A DNA stretch of 64,000 bases, taken from NCBI GenBank assembly GCA_020851735.1, contig JADZCD010000065.1:62001-126000 (forward strand), written 5' to 3'. The notes under the pieces are model-generated. The model searched no databases. It had not been told where the DNA came from and worked only from the letters and a program-made list of their open reading frames with translations. Positions 10,965-18,751 of this stretch are shown piece by piece (positions within the stretch are counted from its first letter, which is position 1; each line of letters begins with the position of its first letter). The position numbers and the translations under genes were made by a program. The DNA is from Phycisphaeraceae bacterium (GTDB lineage: Bacteria; Planctomycetota; Phycisphaerae; Phycisphaerales; Phycisphaeraceae).

Positions 10965-11228
10965 ATGCCTGCCCTGTCTTTGCCTCCCCAAACCGGCCAA
11001 CGGGTACGGGTGACCCAACAGATCCCCCAAGCGAATAAGACCTGGACGATCCAGATCGAAGGCCAGGTCCTTAGCTACGAACAAAAGAAGACCGGGTCCT
11101 GGTTCGCCCATGCCAAGGACGACAAACTCTGGCTGGATCGCCTGACTATCCGTAAAGACGATGGCGAAATGGTCACCCTCAACCTCGATACCTACTCCCG
11201 CCTGGACCTTTTAACGACTCAAAAGTGA
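10965..11228 (+). CDS. Small conserved-looking hypothetical protein (87 aa)
   Basis: The ATG is preceded by AAGGAG (10949-10954) at good spacing. The protein is a soluble 87-residue polypeptide with alternating strands: GQRVRVTQQI, WTIQIEGQVLSYEQ, KTGSWFAHAKDDKLWLDRLTIRKDDGEMVTLNLD. It has no signal peptide or membrane segment. The pattern suggests a small beta-barrel or SH3-like fold, and polar residues such as the KDDK stretch could contact nucleic acid or a partner protein; this is only a guess from sequence. It is monocistronic, with tRNA-Ser divergent upstream and a tandem-repeat region downstream. I do not recognise a named family. Confidence 0.75.
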   Translation: MPALSLPPQTGQRVRVTQQIPQANKTWTIQIEGQVLSYEQKKTGSWFAHAKDDKLWLDRLTIRKDDGEMVTLNLDTYSRLDLLTTQK

Positions 11229-11582
<354 letters not shown>

Positions 11583-12401
11583 ATGCGTCTGGGATGTTGC
11601 GGCAGTATTCCACAGGCTGGGGAAATCAAGCAAGCGGGTTTCGACTTCCTGGAGGTCAACGTCCAACAAGTCCTGCGGGGCGATCTGGACGATCAGGCCT
11701 ATCTCGCCGCCGCGCCCAAGCCCGACCAACTGCCGTTGCCCATCGAGGCGGCCAACTGCTTGGTGCCCGGATCAATGCCCCTGATCGGTCCAGCCCGGAA
11801 TCTGGACCTGATCCGCCAGTACATGACCCGCGTGGCTGCTCGGGCCAAGCGACTTGGCATTGCCCGGCTCGTGTTTGGCTCCGGAGGGGCCCGCCGACGG
11901 CCTGAGGGCGTTGAGCCCCGCGTGGCGGACGATCACTTAGCGGAATTCCTGCAGATAGCCGGCGACCTGTGCGGCCAACAGCAGGTCATGATCGTCATTG
12001 AACATTTACATCGCGGTGAAACCAATACCCTTAATTCCCTGGCTCAGGCCCGCGAACTGGCCGATCGCGTCAATCACCCCCACGTCGCGGTGCTGGTCGA
12101 CAGCTACCACTTCAGCCTGGAAAAAGAGGAAGACGAGGCTCTGCTGGAGCTGGGCAACCGCCTGGCGCACGTCCACATCGCCGAACCCGTCGATCGCCTC
12201 CAGCCCCTGGCCCATGCCGATACGCCCAAGGCGGACCAGGCTTATGACTTTGAGCATTTTTTCTCCCTGCTCTGGAAGATCGGCTACCAGCAGCGCATCA
12301 GTATCGAGTCGCAATGGTCAGCCCCCATCGCCCAAGTGGGGCCTAAGGTCGTCTCGTTCCTGCAAGAACAATGGGCCGAGGCCAAAAGCACCCAGCTCTA
12401 A
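11583..12401 (+). CDS. Sugar phosphate isomerase/epimerase-like TIM barrel protein
   Basis: The protein has 272 residues. The ATG follows AGGAG (11572-11576) with six bases between. The sequence has the pattern of the xylose-isomerase-like TIM barrel family (AP endonuclease 2 superfamily). It opens with a short strand, MRLGCCGS, then KQAGFDFLEVNV at residues 16-27. Metal-ligand candidates follow in order: IVIEHLHRGE (Glu-His), VAVLVDSYHF (Asp-His), LAHVHIAEP (His) and ISIESQW (Glu). This matches the Glu-Asp-His-Glu layout of tagatose/psicose 3-epimerase-type enzymes. No signal peptide is present, so it is cytoplasmic. The substrate cannot be read from sequence; a keto-sugar or inositol intermediate is plausible. 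It lies 96 bases upstream of an NAD-dependent epimerase and may be cotranscribed with it. Confidence 0.85.
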   Translation: MRLGCCGSIPQAGEIKQAGFDFLEVNVQQVLRGDLDDQAYLAAAPKPDQLPLPIEAANCLVPGSMPLIGPARNLDLIRQYMTRVAARAKRLGIARLVFGSGGARRRPEGVEPRVADDHLAEFLQIAGDLCGQQQVMIVIEHLHRGETNTLNSLAQARELADRVNHPHVAVLVDSYHFSLEKEEDEALLELGNRLAHVHIAEPVDRLQPLAHADTPKADQAYDFEHFFSLLWKIGYQQRISIESQWSAPIAQVGPKVVSFLQEQWAEAKSTQL

Positions 12402-12497
12402 CCCCCCCTCCCCCTGGCCCCCCCTCAACCCCCCACCTCTACTTAACCTCTTTCACTGCCGCACCCCACACTCGTCCTTGCCAAAACACCCGGGAGA

Positions 12498-13505
12498 TTG
12501 ACTTTGATCATTCACGACTGGACTGCTCTGCACGCTAACCACTTTGCCGACGCCCGGATTCTGGTCACCGGCGGGGCGGGGTTCATCGGGTCGCACCTGA
12601 CCGAAGCTCTGCTGCAGCTGGGGGCGGAAGTGGTCGTGCTCGACGACCTGTCCGGCGGGGCGGTGGACAACCTCGAACCATTCGCCTCGGCTGCCAAGGG
12701 ACGATTCCAGTTCGTCCAAGGGTCCATCCTGGATGGGCGGTTGCTCAAAGAAGCCATCGCGGGCTGCCGGTTTGTCTTCCACCAGGCAGCCCTGGGCTCG
12801 GTGCCGGCGAGCGTGGCGGACCCTAAGGGTTACGCGCAGGTCAACATCATGGGCACCCTGTCGGTACTGCAGGCGGCCGTGGCAGCCGGGGTCCAGCGTG
12901 TGCAACTGGCAGCCAGCGCGGCGGCCTATGGCGACGACCCGACCGTGCCGAAGCTCGAGACCATGCCCACCGCGGCCCGCAGTCCCTACGCAGCCACCAA
13001 AATCGCCGGCGAAGCCCTGTTGGCGGCGTTCAGCGCCAATTCGGCCGTGGACACCGTTTCGCTGCGTTATTTCAACATTTTTGGGCCGCGCCAGAACGCC
13101 AACAGCGCGTATGCGGCCGTGATCGCCGCCTTTGCCAAGGACCTGTTGGCTGGGCGTGCCCCGCGCGTCTTCGGCGACGGGGAACAGACGCGCGATCTCA
13201 CGTTCGTGCATAACGTGGTCCACGCCAACCTGCTGGCGGCCCGGCACGGGCGACGGCTGGACGGAATGGTGCTAAATGTGGCCACCGGGCAGGCCGTGAC
13301 CATCAATCAATTAGCTAAAATGATGACGGACATGCTCGGCCGCCAGGACCTGGCGCCGGTGCACGAGGCTTTGCGGGCCGGCGACGTGCGCCATTCCCGG
13401 GCGGACCTGACGCGGATTCAGCATGTCCTGGGCTATAAGCCGGTGGTGGATTTTGCCGACGGCCTGGCGGCCACCGTGGCCTGGTACCGGGCGACGCACT
13501 TCTGA
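12498..13505 (+). CDS. NAD-dependent nucleotide-sugar epimerase/dehydratase
   Basis: This is an extended short-chain dehydrogenase of about 335 residues. The Rossmann motif GGAGFIGSH sits at residues 25-33, the VVVLDDLS segment contacts NAD, Ser140 lies in AASAAAYGD, and the catalytic pair is Tyr164/Lys168 (YAATK). The RYFNIFGPRQ and GEQTRDLTFVHN segments are typical of UDP-glucose or UDP-N-acetylglucosamine 4-epimerases, including the WbpP/GalE group. The start is TTG. TTG at 12498 overlaps the GGGAG ribosome site (12492-12496), so TTG at 12504 (M-I-I-H-D-W) is the better-spaced start. It probably supplies activated sugars for surface polysaccharide, in line with the glycosyltransferases elsewhere in the window. 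An ACT-domain gene follows after 19 bases and is probably cotranscribed. Confidence 0.9.
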   Translation: MTLIIHDWTALHANHFADARILVTGGAGFIGSHLTEALLQLGAEVVVLDDLSGGAVDNLEPFASAAKGRFQFVQGSILDGRLLKEAIAGCRFVFHQAALGSVPASVADPKGYAQVNIMGTLSVLQAAVAAGVQRVQLAASAAAYGDDPTVPKLETMPTAARSPYAATKIAGEALLAAFSANSAVDTVSLRYFNIFGPRQNANSAYAAVIAAFAKDLLAGRAPRVFGDGEQTRDLTFVHNVVHANLLAARHGRRLDGMVLNVATGQAVTINQLAKMMTDMLGRQDLAPVHEALRAGDVRHSRADLTRIQHVLGYKPVVDFADGLAATVAWYRATHF

Positions 13506-13524
13506 ATCGCAGCGAAGGACAACC

Positions 13525-14055
13525 ATGGCCCAAACCCCCACCACCCCCACCGGCCCGATCACCACGCGCGGGTACGAAGCCCCCATGAACACGCAGTTCA
13601 GCGTGTTTTTGTCCAATCGCGTGGGCAAAATGCTGGAGCTGGTCAACGTGTTCGACGGGCACGCCTTAAAGCTGGCCGCCATGTCCGTGGTCGACTCGGC
13701 TGATCACGCGGTGATCCGCGTGGTGACCTCGCGGGCGGAACTGGCCCGCCGCCTGCTTAAGCGCCACGAGCTGCCGTTCTCGGAAGCGGACGTGCTGCTG
13801 GTGGAAATCGACGAAGCACGCCACCACACGCTGGCGGACATGTGCGCCACGCTCTTGGAAGCGGAAATCAACATTCTGTATTCGTATCCGCTGCTGGTGC
13901 GGCCGCACGGCCTGCCGGCCTTGGCCGTGTGCACGGACGATCAGATCCTCGCCGGGCAGGTGCTCCGCCGCAAACTCTTTACACTCTTAGGCGAAAACGA
14001 CCTGGGCGAAAACGCCACCGGCAGCTCGCCGTCCGGGCCGATCAATCACAATTAA
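13525..14055 (+). CDS. ACT-domain regulatory protein (176 aa)
   Basis: I chose ATG 13525 because GAAGGA (13514-13519) precedes it; an upstream in-frame extension would overlap the epimerase gene in another frame. Residues 20-165 contain FSVFLSNRVGKMLELVNVF, the strand-helix start of an ACT domain, followed by AVIRVVTSRAELARRLL and a second ACT-like unit (LLVEIDEARHHTLADMCATLLEAEINILYSYPLL). ACT domains bind amino acids or other small ligands and regulate metabolic enzymes. There is no catalytic domain, so it is a stand-alone sensor like acetolactate synthase small subunits, although its partner is not obvious here. It is 19 bases downstream of the epimerase. The C-terminal tail is low complexity (GENATGSSPSGP). 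Confidence 0.85.
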   Translation: MAQTPTTPTGPITTRGYEAPMNTQFSVFLSNRVGKMLELVNVFDGHALKLAAMSVVDSADHAVIRVVTSRAELARRLLKRHELPFSEADVLLVEIDEARHHTLADMCATLLEAEINILYSYPLLVRPHGLPALAVCTDDQILAGQVLRRKLFTLLGENDLGENATGSSPSGPINHN

Positions 14056-14466
14056 CCCCCGCCCCGGAAGCTGCCCACGGGAAGGGGTCCGGGGTCTGGG
14101 GAAGGGGTAGAGGCAAGAGGGTAGAGGGTAAGGGGTACGGGGTAGGGGGTAGTAGAGGGAAAATTGATAAAGCGTGAGGCGTGACGGATTAGGGGTGAGG
14201 GATTAGGGGTTTGGGAACGACAAACCAATTCCAATGGAAACAGCCGCGGGCGGAAGCCCGCCGGTTAGTCTTCAAAAACTAACCAAGCGCCATCGCCCCC
14301 CCAACTTTAGATGCCACACATCGCTTGCGGTGCCACTTGCGGGCGGCACTTGCGGCGGCGACTTCCGCAGGCAGTTCCGCAGGGCGTTTCCGGGGGCACT
14401 TCCGGGGGCCGACTTCCTGGGGGGGTGCCACACATCAGGCCGAAGGCTGATGTGTGCTGCCTCGCT
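14056..14466. other. Intergenic low-complexity and repeat region
   Basis: These 411 bases lie between convergent genes. Bases 14080-14215 are purine-rich on the plus strand with many GGGG runs (GGGTAGAGGGTAAGGGG), which could form G-quadruplexes. Bases 14333-14425 carry ACTTCCGGGGG-type repeat units (GGCACTTGCGG, GGCACTTCCGG, CCGACTTCC). Bases 14424-14459 are a hairpin with arms CACACATCAG and CTGATGTGTG around a CCGAAGG-type loop, and a related ACACATC piece is at 14316. No gene is seen. Confidence 0.75.
14333..14459. repeat. ACTTCCGGGG-unit cluster with ACACATCAG hairpin
   Basis: Five or so degenerate units of the ACTTCCGGGGG family run at about 12-20-base spacing from 14333 to 14425, ending in a palindrome with arms CACACATCAG and CTGATGTGTG. 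A related composite is found at 21450-21640, so hairpin and units may travel together. Confidence 0.75.
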
Positions 14467-16950
14467 TTACGCCCCCACGGCCGGCAATTCCGCCAACAGG
14501 CCCGCTTCAACCGGAGCTGGGGGTTGCGCGACTGACGCGTCAACATCGCCGAAGATTGAACGCCGCTGGGTGAAGAGGGATTTGCCGTTCCCCCGCGCTG
14601 AACGCCAGGAGGAGTCAATTACTGACGGCCATTGCGCCTCAACGAGCCACGACCGTAAGGGAGTGGAAGAATATTGTTTCCCTTGAATCAACAGAGCCGG
14701 CGACTGTGTCGCCGGACTTCCGGGGGCGGGCGATTGGCTGCTGGTGATTGTCAGAGCCGGGCACTGTGTGCCCGGTCCGGGCTCGCCGAGCCCGGCTCGG
14801 ATAAGACTTTGACTACCAGCCCCCTGGCCTTCCGCCACGCTCAGTGATTGCCCGCTGCCGGCAGTCAGGAGGGCCTTAAAGGGGTTGATGTCCGACAGCG
14901 TCAGAACGCCATCGCCGTTGGGATCGATGGCCCAGAGGGGAACGCCGGGGTATTGAGCTTGCCAGGCTGCGGTATCACTCAACGCCAACTTGAAGGGATT
15001 GATGTCCGACAGGGTCAACGCTCCGTCGCCGTTGAAATCGCCGGGAATACCTCCCAATTCGTAGGCGCCGATGTCCACTTGCGCCCCTGCCATGCGCGGG
15101 CGGCCGTCAAGGTCAATCGTCAGCGGATTGCCGTCAGCGTCCACAGCCAGGGCGTTGTTTCCCGCATCAACGCAGGAGCTGTCCACGCGCAGGTGCAGGT
15201 CGCCTAAGTCGTCATCCCCCGTCCCCCAGATGCCGTCGAGGCCAGCCGTAGGATTGTCAATGAACTTCGGGTCGCCGCCGATGAAGCTGGAGGAGGCGGT
15301 GTAGGGGCCAAAGATGTCCGGGTCGGAATCGGCCGCGTTGAGCGCCACAATGGTGTTATTCAACGTCGCGGTATCCACCACGTACAATCCGCCGCCGGCG
15401 CCGGCGGAATTCCCGCTGATGGTGCAGTTGGTAAGTGTCAATGTTCCCGTAAGCGTGCCATTGTAAGTAACGACCAGTCCGCCGCCGGAATAGTCAGCCG
15501 AGTTGCCGCTCACCATGGTGTCGGTCAATATCGCGGTGCCGCCCGTGACATATAGCCCGCCGCCCCCATTATCGGCCGAGTTTGACGTCACCAAGCTATT
15601 GACCAGGGTGGCCGTACCGACAACGACATATAGCCCCCCGCCGCAACCGTCGGGGTAATCGGAGCTGACGGCTGAATTGCCGCTAATCAGGGTGTTGGTC
15701 AGCGTCACCGCTCCGGCAACGTACAATCCGCCGCCATATTGGCCTGTATTCTCGCTGATCGTGCCATCGGCAATCGCCACATCGCCGCCATGGATGGACA
15801 GACCGCCGCCACTGCCCGCCGAATTTCCGCTGATCGTGCTTACGTCCATGGTGACGACGCTTCCACCCCAGACGATCAGTCCTCCTCCCGAGGCTCCAGC
15901 GGAGTTTCCTGTTGCCGTGATATTCGCCAGCATCACCTCGCTGTCGATGATGTACATGCCGCCGCCCCAGTATCTGGCCAGGTTATCGTTTATCAGGCAG
16001 TTCGTCAGCATCGCCATGCCGCCATCAACATACAAGCCTCCGCCTTCACCAACCCCATTGGCTGAGTTCCCGCTGACTGTGCTGTTGGTCAGAGTCAGTG
16101 TTGTGGTGGTGTCCTCGACCATGGACAGCCCGCCGCCATACTTTGCGGAGTTCTCGCTCACCGTGCTATTGGTCAGGGTCACGGCACCATTTTTTTTGAG
16201 GCACACCCCACCACCATAGCCTCCCTGGACCGCGTTCCCGTTGACCATGCAATTGATCAGTGTCGCCACGCCTTCCTCATAGACATATATACCGCCGCCG
16301 TCGCTTTGGGCCTGGTTCGCGCTGATCGTGCAATCCGTCAGCGTCATGGTGCTTCCACCCCCGACGCACCCACCCCCGCCGTCCCAGATAGCGTAGTTGT
16401 AGCTGATGGCGCAGTGGGCCAGCGTTACATGGCTCCCGCCCGAGGAGTGAATCCCACCGCCGTCGCCATTGATATATCCCCCGGTAATCGTAAGGCCCGC
16501 AAGCGTCGCATCGACGCCGCTTCCCCAGATCACGAGCACGCGCGAAAGGCCGGCCGCGTCGATCGATAGAAGCTCTTGCCCGGGCCCGGTGATGGACAGG
16601 TCGCCGATGATCGAAAGCTCCGTGCCCGCGAGAATCAAATCCACGTGACCGCCGGCGAACAGACTGGGCGCGAACGTGATGCTGTCGGTTGCGCTGCCGC
16701 TGCCCGCCGCCGCTTCATTCACCGCCGCGTTGGTGTTAGCCGCTTCGATCGCCTCGCGCAAGGTGAGGTAGCCGTCGTCCGCGACGACATCCAGGAGTGA
16801 GTCGATCACGTAAGCGGTGCCGCTTAACAGCACCCGTGGCTCAAGCATCTCCAGACGCGGGCCGGGCGCGTCTTGATCGCCTGCCGAGGTGGCCAAAAAC
16901 TTGCGTGCGCTGCTCTTCCACCACCGGACCAGACGTGCGCGGATTGCCAT
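14467..16950 (-). CDS. LEPR-motif beta-helix surface protein with dockerin-like repeats
   Basis: The protein has 827 residues. LEPRVLLS at residues 36-43 marks it as a planctomycete-type exported protein. Residues about 50-140 hold the LTLREAIEAAN segment common to CSLREAI-type/polymorphic outer-membrane proteins. Residues about 140-560 are some 14 repeats of 'GGGLYV..GTATLTNCTISGNSA', a right-handed beta-helix. Residues about 560-630 (IVALNA...DAGNNA...DIGAYE) form the usual closing 'choice-of-anchor Q' segment. Residues about 632-692 contain two Ca-binding dockerin-type loops (DFNGDGALTLSDINPF and DPNGDGVLTLSDINPF). The tail from about 693 is unusual: its DNA (14692-14804) is made of dispersed palindromic repeats, giving QSLIRAG, PGPGTQCPAL and QSPALLIQ. 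It is probably a cell-surface adhesin or matrix protein. No cohesin partner is visible nearby. Confidence 0.9.
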   Translation of the reverse strand: MAIRARLVRWWKSSARKFLATSAGDQDAPGPRLEMLEPRVLLSGTAYVIDSLLDVVADDGYLTLREAIEAANTNAAVNEAAAGSGSATDSITFAPSLFAGGHVDLILAGTELSIIGDLSITGPGQELLSIDAAGLSRVLVIWGSGVDATLAGLTITGGYINGDGGGIHSSGGSHVTLAHCAISYNYAIWDGGGGCVGGGSTMTLTDCTISANQAQSDGGGIYVYEEGVATLINCMVNGNAVQGGYGGGVCLKKNGAVTLTNSTVSENSAKYGGGLSMVEDTTTTLTLTNSTVSGNSANGVGEGGGLYVDGGMAMLTNCLINDNLARYWGGGMYIIDSEVMLANITATGNSAGASGGGLIVWGGSVVTMDVSTISGNSAGSGGGLSIHGGDVAIADGTISENTGQYGGGLYVAGAVTLTNTLISGNSAVSSDYPDGCGGGLYVVVGTATLVNSLVTSNSADNGGGGLYVTGGTAILTDTMVSGNSADYSGGGLVVTYNGTLTGTLTLTNCTISGNSAGAGGGLYVVDTATLNNTIVALNAADSDPDIFGPYTASSSFIGGDPKFIDNPTAGLDGIWGTGDDDLGDLHLRVDSSCVDAGNNALAVDADGNPLTIDLDGRPRMAGAQVDIGAYELGGIPGDFNGDGALTLSDINPFKLALSDTAAWQAQYPGVPLWAIDPNGDGVLTLSDINPFKALLTAGSGQSLSVAEGQGAGSQSLIRAGLGEPGPGTQCPALTITSSQSPAPGSPATQSPALLIQGKQYSSTPLRSWLVEAQWPSVIDSSWRSARGNGKSLFTQRRSIFGDVDASVAQPPAPVEAGLLAELPAVGA
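14692..14804. repeat. GAGCCGG/CCGGCTC palindrome pair inside the LEPR gene tail
   Basis: The DNA has two related modules. The first is CAGAGCCGGCGACTGTGTCG followed by CCGG and ACTTCCGGGGGC. The second starts TCAGAGCCGGGCACTGTG and continues to CCCGGTCCGGGCTCGCCGAGCCCGGCTCGGATAA in pieces. The arms are self-complementary. The second module is closely related to the intergenic element at 25987-26040. It stays in frame in the C-terminal tail of the LEPR/dockerin protein. Confidence 0.85.
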
Positions 16951-17341
16951 GATTTTTGTCTCTCTGGTGAGGGCCGAGCGCGGAAGTGAAGCCCTTCGCC
17001 CGCTTCGTGATTTCTGCGACCAAACAAACGAACCTTAGCTGCGAAACGGGCTGCCCGGCAGGCGGCGAACCCATCTTGCCTAAGTTAACTGCCATCCAAA
17101 CATGATCTTTCTGAAGGTACCGAGTGCCATGAACAAAAACAAGACTTTATAAGGTGATTATTCGTGACCGTGCGGCCTAATCCCCGCCTAGCCGCAGCTT
17201 TCGCGTGCAAAATCGGTCTGTCTATCTTCTCCCAACATCGAAAAACCGACCCCGCATTTCCAGGCGGGGCTATTTCATGCTTCTTATCTTTCCCTAATCC
17301 CTAACCCCCAAGCCCTATCCCCCATCGCCCCTCCCCCGCTC
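16951..17341. other. Intergenic region upstream of LEPR gene
   Basis: These 391 bases contain the leader of the minus-strand LEPR gene. On the minus strand, bases 17095-17030 carry possible pairings (CTTAG...CTAAG, GCCGG/GGGCAGC), so a structured leader is possible, but I cannot match it to a known riboswitch. Bases 17160-17215 also contain GC-rich inverted pieces. A likely terminator of the downstream glycosyltransferase gene is annotated separately. No gene is seen. Confidence 0.45.
17238..17273 (-). terminator. Probable rho-independent terminator of the GT2-like gene
   Basis: On the minus strand the arms GCCCCGC and GCGGGGT pair around CTGGAAAT, followed by CGGTTTTTCG. It lies about 70 bases past the stop of the glycosyltransferase gene that ends at 17342. 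Confidence 0.6.
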
Positions 17342-18583
17342 CTACGGCAAGCGCTGAACATCGTAAGGGCCCCTGAGCTGATAGCGGTTGCCGCGCCAGC
17401 TCATCGTTCGGTTGCGCAGGGCTGACAGCACCAGCAGCCAGTGCACGCCCATGTACAGCGGCGTGGCCCAGCGCTCCAACAGCCAGACGCCGCGCAGGCG
17501 CGGCAGATGCTGACTTCCAAACGCACGCTCCACAATGCCTTGGCGGAAACTGGTGCGCACCTGATCCGCCAGCCATACGGTTAAGAGCGCCCCGGCCGGC
17601 ACCCAGGCGGGCCAGCACGGCGAATCCATCATCAAGCCCGCGAGCAGGCCGACCGCGGCGGTTGCCCAGCCCAACGCATAAAAGCTGAGCATGCTCAAGG
17701 CCAGCCCATACAAAAACGGCGCGTAGACGCGGGTGATCAGATATTGACGGTGCCCAAAATTCCAGAAGGCCGGTCGATCCAGCGTCACGGCTGACGCCAC
17801 CAGACAGCGCGGCACAAAGGCGATCTTCAGGCCCAAGGTCCGACACATGGTGGACATGGGGTAGTCGTCCGTCAGGGCGCGCTCGAGCTTTTCTTTCATG
17901 GCTCCGCGGCGGGCGGTGGCCACGCGCAGGGCCATCGACCCGCCCCAGGCAAAGTTAAGGCGCGTGCGCCCCAACTGACAGGCCACGGAACTGTTGATCA
18001 CCGACGCCAAGTTCGACCAGAGCGAAGACCTCTGGCCTTCAACGGCCGGTTGCGGCACCAGCCAGCGATATCCGGTGGTCAGGCCATACTTGTCCGTTCG
18101 GCAGAGCGGGCCGACTAAACTCCCCAACCAGTGCAGGCCGGGCACCGCGTCGGAATCAGCGAAAACGTAGACGTCGTCGTCCTGAACGTCCGCCTCAATT
18201 TTGGTCAGCGCCGCCAATTGATTGTGCAGCTTCTGACTGCACGTCGGCGGAGCCAAGCCCGCGACCACCAACTCCGCCCGCGCCCCATAGGCAGCCAATT
18301 CTTTTTCCAGCACGGCAAAGGCCGGGTCGTCGGAGCTTTCGACCACCGCCAAGAGCTTGTAGTCCTCATAGTTCTGCGTGCATAAGCAGCGAATGGATTC
18401 GCCTAAGTCTTTTTCCAGACCCTTAAACGGCACGATCACCCAAGCCCGGGGACGATAGAAATCGTACGACCGCCGCCGCAAAAACTTGCCCGCAAACCAC
18501 GCCACCTGACACGTGGCCAGGATCGCCTGCACAACCCACAAAACCCAGATAACCAGTAAGCCGACGCAGATGAATGAGTGCAT
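17342..18583 (-). CDS. Membrane GT2/GT21-type glycosyltransferase
   Basis: From ATG 18583 (MHSFICVG) the protein has 413 residues; a longer start at 18631 adds 16 unlikely residues. One N-terminal membrane segment (LLVIWVLWVVQAILA) is followed by a GT-A domain: AWVIVPFKGLEKDL, LLAVVESSDDPAF, then VYVFADSDAVPG with the DxD-like metal site, WGGSMALR, and the acceptor motif LTDDYPMS. The order resembles ceramide glucosyltransferase (GT21) and hopanoid-type transferases. A C-terminal group of 3-4 hydrophobic helices follows (FLYGLALSMLSFYALGW; WVPAGALLTVWL). It probably transfers a nucleotide sugar to a membrane lipid at the cytoplasmic face. It is divergent from the GH2 gene at 18752. Confidence 0.85.
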   Translation of the reverse strand: MHSFICVGLLVIWVLWVVQAILATCQVAWFAGKFLRRRSYDFYRPRAWVIVPFKGLEKDLGESIRCLCTQNYEDYKLLAVVESSDDPAFAVLEKELAAYGARAELVVAGLAPPTCSQKLHNQLAALTKIEADVQDDDVYVFADSDAVPGLHWLGSLVGPLCRTDKYGLTTGYRWLVPQPAVEGQRSSLWSNLASVINSSVACQLGRTRLNFAWGGSMALRVATARRGAMKEKLERALTDDYPMSTMCRTLGLKIAFVPRCLVASAVTLDRPAFWNFGHRQYLITRVYAPFLYGLALSMLSFYALGWATAAVGLLAGLMMDSPCWPAWVPAGALLTVWLADQVRTSFRQGIVERAFGSQHLPRLRGVWLLERWATPLYMGVHWLLVLSALRNRTMSWRGNRYQLRGPYDVQRLP

Positions 18584-18751
18584 AAGGTCTCGCTTAGTTT
18601 GACAGCGCGGGCCAAAAACCACGCAATGCAAGCATCTTAGCAGACAGACGATGGCCCGTGAGCGAACGGCTGCCGCTGTTTGACCTTTGCCGGGGGTTGG
18701 TTATCCCTTAGTCAATACGATTGCCTCTGGCGACTATGGAAGGATTCTCCC

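Noticed and set aside
16951-17100. Cyclic-di-GMP or other riboswitch upstream of the LEPR gene
   Set aside because: Some pairings are possible but none of the conserved core motifs I know is present.
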